DNA of 14,988 nucleotides, from positions 1 through 14,988 of the forward strand of contig CAKPHY010000027.1 in NCBI GenBank assembly GCA_934162285.1, written 5' to 3'. Within the stretch, counting starts at the first letter, position 1, and each line of letters opens with the position of its first letter. The notes below the pieces were generated by a model. The model worked only from the letters and a program-made list of their open reading frames with translations, was not told the DNA's origin and ran no database searches. Origin of the DNA: an uncultured Bacilli bacterium (GTDB lineage: Bacteria > Bacillota_I > Bacilli_A > RF39 > UBA660). The position numbers and the translations under genes are program-made. Below, piece by piece: positions 11,601-14,988 of the stretch.

Positions 11601-13748
11601 TTATTTTATTGTAATAATATATGGATCGCTTTCCGTTCCAGTACCTCTAGAATACAGAACATCAGATCTCAGATTGACAACTGGGCGGACACCGTTCGCA
11701 TACGCTGAATTAGGATAAGTCAAGTAGCCAGTGGAATCGACGTACCAGACGTACGCATAAGCACTATGCGAACCGAAGATGGACGGCGACATTGTCCAGT
11801 AATAATTACCAGTATATAAATAATATTTATAGTTCATCGAACCATTTTTACCTCCAGCATAAGCGACCTCATCAATCGTAATAAGACCAACTGGATAAGT
11901 AAGCATATTATTTCCATCACCACTAGCTGTAACTGTACTATTTGCTTCACTAGTTTTTAATGTAAATGCATCATTACTCTTATTAGGACATCTAAAACTT
12001 GGGACTCTATTATATGCAGTGTTTCTATTATATGGACCATATAAATATGAACCACTATTTACAAGTGGAAAATCAGCAATTGTTGAAGATCTATCATTAC
12101 AAAATATTTCATCAGACAAATAATCTTCTAAATTATTGCCATTGCCATCTTGCTTATTGTAAATATTATTACCATACCATGTATCAACAGTAGATTTAAT
12201 TTTACTATCTTTTACGTTTGTATTAGCCGTTGTAGCATCAGCTGAGAATACACCATGATATTTAACTTTTGCTTGTGTAGGTTGATTATTAACCGTACCT
12301 ACAATTTCTGAAACAACAGGGCATGTAATATATACACTTGTTGTTCCATCACCATTCGCCTTTGTTACAGGTGTTCCATAACCCCAACAAGTATATTTAT
12401 AATCGCTTTTATAAATATATTGTGTTGAATTAACACCCGGATCAGTAGTACTAAAATTACCTGGAGTTGTAGCTAGAGTATTCCAATTACTTTGAACACA
12501 ATCTATTCCACTATCTCCATCATTTCCTTTACTTCTACATTTTAGTGTACAAGCTCCTGACTCATCATTATTGCTTCCAGTAAAGCAATCAGTTGATGGA
12601 TCAAAATTTTTGAAGAAATAATATGTAGTAGCATTAGATATATTATTAAATAGTGAAAAATAATTTAATCTATTTGCAGTTGCACTTCCTGGAGTTTTAT
12701 TAGGATACACACTAATAACTTTAGCTGGATTATACATATATCCAACATTGGTATTTCCATATCTACCATTAGAATATGTAGTTGTTACAGTTTGAGTTGG
12801 ATCATATAAGTCAGTTGTAGTAGCATTAAATGTTTGAGTATCACCAAAAGCTGATGTTCCAATCTGAGCATTTCCGCCTGTATGAGAAGATGCACTAGCC
12901 AATCCCGAATAAATAAGTCTGATAGAGCCATCTCCATTTATTCTAACAACTCTCCATAAATAATTTCCAAATTTTACCCAGTTATTATTTACATCACCAC
13001 GATAGTAATAGGTAAAATTATCTTTGGCTGTATTATTTTCATATGTTGTATAATCATCTTCACCTTTATATAATCCCGGATTAGAACTCGATGTTCCTAC
13101 AACTTGATAAGTGTATTTATATCCTTGTTTAAATCTATAATAACCAGATATTAAATAAGGTTCTTCAGTAAACAAATATAAACTTAAACAGTTCCCATTT
13201 TGTAATGTATCTAAACAAGTATATTTATATATTCCATTTTCCATATCTGTTGCTGTTGTAATTAAATCATTAATATTACCTACTTTGGAATCGGTATAAG
13301 TATAATATCCTGTAGATGAATTAAATTTTATTTTTGTTATATCACTATCATTTACATCAAATTCAGTTATCAATTTATTTTCTATTACATAGGTAAATCT
13401 ATTCATATCAGTATATGCAATAAATTTTTCATTAGTTTTATTTTCTATATTAGTATAAGTTGTCTTAGGAATGTAAGCTACATTCGGTTCAACATTAGCA
13501 AAATTAACTGAATTTGTTCTTAATGATATTGTGTTTAAAGCATCATTTAATTCTTGTTGACTATCGTTTCTTATTAAACATTCCTTAAAAGATGTAATAT
13601 TTTTACTTTTACAATAACCAACATCTGCTGTTGCGATCGTACCTGTTTTGGTAACTGTTTTAGTATATCTTCCATATGTATTTGCTATGTTTAATGAGAA
13701 TAAAGTAAATATAATTATACCTAATATAATATAACTTTTATCTTTCAA
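11601..13748 (-). CDS. large exported surface protein with a DGR-target-like C-terminal domain
   Basis: The 715-residue protein has an N-terminal membrane/signal segment (about 6-24) followed by TYGRYTKTVTKTG and ATADVGYC, the style of SipW/TasA-type exported proteins. Residues about 170-275 contain paired cysteines and a module opening NWVKFGNYLWRVVRINGDG. A serine/threonine/asparagine-rich middle has further cysteines (388, 400, 404, 417, 454, 476, 550, 587). The C-terminal domain reads GLITIDEVAYAGG (621-633), YYLYTGNYYWTMSPS (642-656), a tyrosine/serine-rich stretch (657-685), then GVRPVVNLRSDV (686-697) and GTGTESDPYII. This is the pattern of C-type-lectin/FGE-fold ends targeted by diversity-generating retroelements. 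The last 60 codons have GC near 49% and codons (GCG, CCG, CGC, GTC, CTG) unlike the rest. It starts at TTG behind AGGAGG and is the last gene of a three-gene operon. Confidence 0.8.
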   Translation of the reverse strand: MKDKSYIILGIIIFTLFSLNIANTYGRYTKTVTKTGTIATADVGYCKSKNITSFKECLIRNDSQQELNDALNTISLRTNSVNFANVEPNVAYIPKTTYTNIENKTNEKFIAYTDMNRFTYVIENKLITEFDVNDSDITKIKFNSSTGYYTYTDSKVGNINDLITTATDMENGIYKYTCLDTLQNGNCLSLYLFTEEPYLISGYYRFKQGYKYTYQVVGTSSSNPGLYKGEDDYTTYENNTAKDNFTYYYRGDVNNNWVKFGNYLWRVVRINGDGSIRLIYSGLASASSHTGGNAQIGTSAFGDTQTFNATTTDLYDPTQTVTTTYSNGRYGNTNVGYMYNPAKVISVYPNKTPGSATANRLNYFSLFNNISNATTYYFFKNFDPSTDCFTGSNNDESGACTLKCRSKGNDGDSGIDCVQSNWNTLATTPGNFSTTDPGVNSTQYIYKSDYKYTCWGYGTPVTKANGDGTTSVYITCPVVSEIVGTVNNQPTQAKVKYHGVFSADATTANTNVKDSKIKSTVDTWYGNNIYNKQDGNGNNLEDYLSDEIFCNDRSSTIADFPLVNSGSYLYGPYNRNTAYNRVPSFRCPNKSNDAFTLKTSEANSTVTASGDGNNMLTYPVGLITIDEVAYAGGKNGSMNYKYYLYTGNYYWTMSPSIFGSHSAYAYVWYVDSTGYLTYPNSAYANGVRPVVNLRSDVLYSRGTGTESDPYIITIK
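11621..11800 (-). other. GC-rich 3' cassette, possible DGR variable region
   Basis: By direct count 88 of these 180 bases are G or C (49%), against 18 of 60 at 12001-12060 in the same gene. The change is abrupt on both sides. It encodes residues about 650-709: YWTMSP, a run of mostly NNY codons for Y, S, T, D, N and similar residues, then the constant GVRPVVNL. In DGR targets a variable region of about 100-150 bp ends in a constant, GC-rich segment. No template repeat or reverse transcriptase is in this window, so the DGR reading remains inference. Confidence 0.5.
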
Positions 13749-13760
13749 TTTTAATTCCTC

Positions 13761-14234
13761 CTATTTTGATATTTGATAACAATTTAAATCAACTTTAAAA
13801 TCTATATTTTCACTCGTCATGGAATCGGTTCTTACTTCAACATTTATAACTTGACTTTGTTTAGCATCCGTTGAAAATGTATAGTTTCTAGTTGTAAATG
13901 TATCTACAAAATTATTTGAATTTCCTGATGCATCTAAATATCTATAAAGTGCTTTTGAAGTTTGTTGATTTGAAATGCTTAAATTATATTGAACTGGAAC
14001 TTTAGTTATATTATCGTTGTTATCATAGTTTTTAATAATTACTTTAAAATATGCCCAGCCTTCATTTGAAATATAAGTACCAGGATTATCAATTTCAGCA
14101 TCACATATAAAATCTGCTGCTGTTGAATTTATTTTTACATTCATGTCTTTTTTATACTCAGAATATGTTTCTCTGACACTAATAAAAATAAGAAATAATG
14201 TTGCTAGTATTAATAACAATATTCTTCTTTTCAT
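13761..14234 (-). CDS. small exported protein with TasA/SipW-type N-terminus
   Basis: The 157-residue protein starts with a basic, strongly hydrophobic segment (about 4-20), then ETYSEYKKDMNVKINSTAADFIC. This matches the arrangement in the two flanking proteins: a hydrophobic segment, T-Y-x-x-Y-x-K, then T-A-x about ten residues on. The rest (45-157) is polar and predicted all-beta, with GWAYFKVIIKNYD resembling an immunoglobulin-like strand pair and two cysteines (44 and 153) that could form a disulphide closing the domain. I do not recognise a named family. The ATG overlaps the stop of the preceding gene by four bases (ATGA) with AAGGTGGT upstream. Its own TAG stop overlaps the AGGAGG of the next gene, so all three are coupled. 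A fibre or matrix subunit is a plausible inference. Confidence 0.7.
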   Translation of the reverse strand: MKRRILLLILATLFLIFISVRETYSEYKKDMNVKINSTAADFICDAEIDNPGTYISNEGWAYFKVIIKNYDNNDNITKVPVQYNLSISNQQTSKALYRYLDASGNSNNFVDTFTTRNYTFSTDAKQSQVINVEVRTDSMTSENIDFKVDLNCYQISK

Positions 14235-14791
14235 TTACTACCACCTTCAAATCTTTGTGTAGTGCTAATATTTAATAAAACTGATAAACTATGATTCATA
14301 TATAAATTATCATTAGCATTACTCACGTCATCAATTGCATAGATCCACTTCCAATAAATATGATAAGTATGGATTGGTGTTGAATTTATAAGAAAAGATC
14401 CACTTATTGATGAAAATTCTGTAGTATAAGTAGAATCAGAATATAATTTTAAATTTGCTGGTAAATCATAAGTGCCTAGATTTATTGTATAATTAGTAGA
14501 AACATCTACATTAGAGAAATCTAAAACTAGTTTTATATCACCTGTACTACCTGGTGCAACATATTGATTTGAATAATTATTAGATGTTATTGTATCTTCT
14601 AAATTAATAACCTGGGATAAACTAGTACTATTATTTAATTTAATTTGGTATTCAGCTGTATTAAAAACGCCTGTTCCTTTTTTAACATCGTTATAACTAC
14701 TATTACTTTTAGGAGAACAAAAAATAGCAATTAACATAGTTAACATTAAAACATCAAATCTAAACAAAGATTGTTTATTTTGGGTTGCCAT
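14231..14791 (-). CDS. exported TasA/camelysin-like protein
   Basis: The 186-residue protein has an N-terminal hydrophobic segment (about 10-26) followed by NSSYNDVKKGTGVFNTAEYQIKL. It continues with YVAPGSTGDIKLVLDF (77-92) and LPANLKLYSD (110-119). In TasA/CalY/camelysin-type proteins the signal segment is likewise followed by a short spacer, then a PGS-x-G strand motif and NxxxxxTY-like strands, and they are processed by SipW and assembled into matrix fibres. Similarity is by pattern only. The ATG has the strongest ribosome binding site of the window (AAAGGAGGT), which fits a first gene with high product demand. It overlaps the next gene by ATGA. No SipW-like signal peptidase gene is in the window, so one would be expected beyond the right edge. 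Confidence 0.65.
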   Translation of the reverse strand: MATQNKQSLFRFDVLMLTMLIAIFCSPKSNSSYNDVKKGTGVFNTAEYQIKLNNSTSLSQVINLEDTITSNNYSNQYVAPGSTGDIKLVLDFSNVDVSTNYTINLGTYDLPANLKLYSDSTYTTEFSSISGSFLINSTPIHTYHIYWKWIYAIDDVSNANDNLYMNHSLSVLLNISTTQRFEGGSK

Positions 14792-14911
14792 TTTTTACCT
14801 CCTTTTTTTAACATCATTAAAAAAGCCAATATCACTATATCAACTGAAAACCATTCACTATCCTTGATCTTATTACATTTATTTTGTGAATTTTACCTAC
14901 TTTAATACCAT

Positions 14912-14932
14912 TATATATATATATATATATAT
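14912..14932. repeat. (TA)10 tract upstream of the surface-protein operon
   Basis: Ten TA units plus one T run uninterrupted from 14912 to 14932, within the 197-base leader region (14792-14988), which holds no gene I can support. On the minus strand the end of the tract reads TATAAT (14915-14910), a possible -10, with the tract itself as the spacer. No good -35 is visible on the far side (CACTGA at 14938-14933). Confidence 0.6.
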
Positions 14933-14988
14933 TCAGTGTATTTTACAGAAAGTTAGTGCAATATTTTCTTATTTTTTCGATCTAAAAA

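Noticed and set aside
11999..12193. Plus-strand ORF of 64 codons
   Set aside because: It is antisense to the 715-residue surface protein gene, very rich in Y, H and Q, and has no ribosome binding site; a shadow of the real frame.

Overview
This window is very AT-rich, uses the standard bacterial code (TGA is a stop), and has Bacillus-type ribosome binding sites (GGTGAT, AGGAGG). A clear sporulation sigma factor SigG and a YlmC/YmxH-type protein point to an endospore-forming low-GC Firmicute. The low GC and the style of the surface proteins suggest an uncultured gut lineage of Bacilli near Erysipelotrichales or the Mollicute-like groups; that placement is inference.

Layout from left to right. 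The end of an unidentified gene (3-110) is followed by a plus-strand membrane protein carrying about six or seven PASTA repeats but no kinase or penicillin-binding domain (221-1951). A convergent, promoter-driven, three-hairpin small RNA candidate ends next to it (1985-2083, minus). Then come an unknown helical protein with a small overlapping reading frame that may be its frameshifted tail (2127-2643), and the coupled ylmC-uppP pair (2781-3784). gpsA (3861-4835) diverges from that pair. On the minus strand follow sigG, a very divergent second sigma-70-like protein directly upstream of it, and a DUF4358-like lipoprotein, all in separate terminator-bounded units.

From 7242 to 11456 a tightly coupled minus-strand operon reads dxs, then a membrane-anchored two-module surface protein, then a membrane-anchored phosphodiester glycosidase (NAGPA) domain protein. 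It starts from a promoter with a Fur-box-like palindrome just upstream. From 11601 to 14791 a second coupled minus-strand operon encodes three exported proteins that share a TasA/SipW-type N-terminus. The last and largest (715 residues) ends in a sharply delimited patch of about 49% GC encoding a C-type-lectin/FGE-like tail. That patch looks like the variable region of a diversity-generating retroelement (DGR) target, or another switched cassette. No reverse transcriptase or template repeat lies in the window.

The genes group into envelope building and lipid precursors (uppP, gpsA, dxs, PASTA protein), sporulation control (sigG, ylmC, possibly the divergent sigma factor) and surface display (the two operons on the right). 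No tRNA, rRNA, CRISPR array or insertion sequence was seen.
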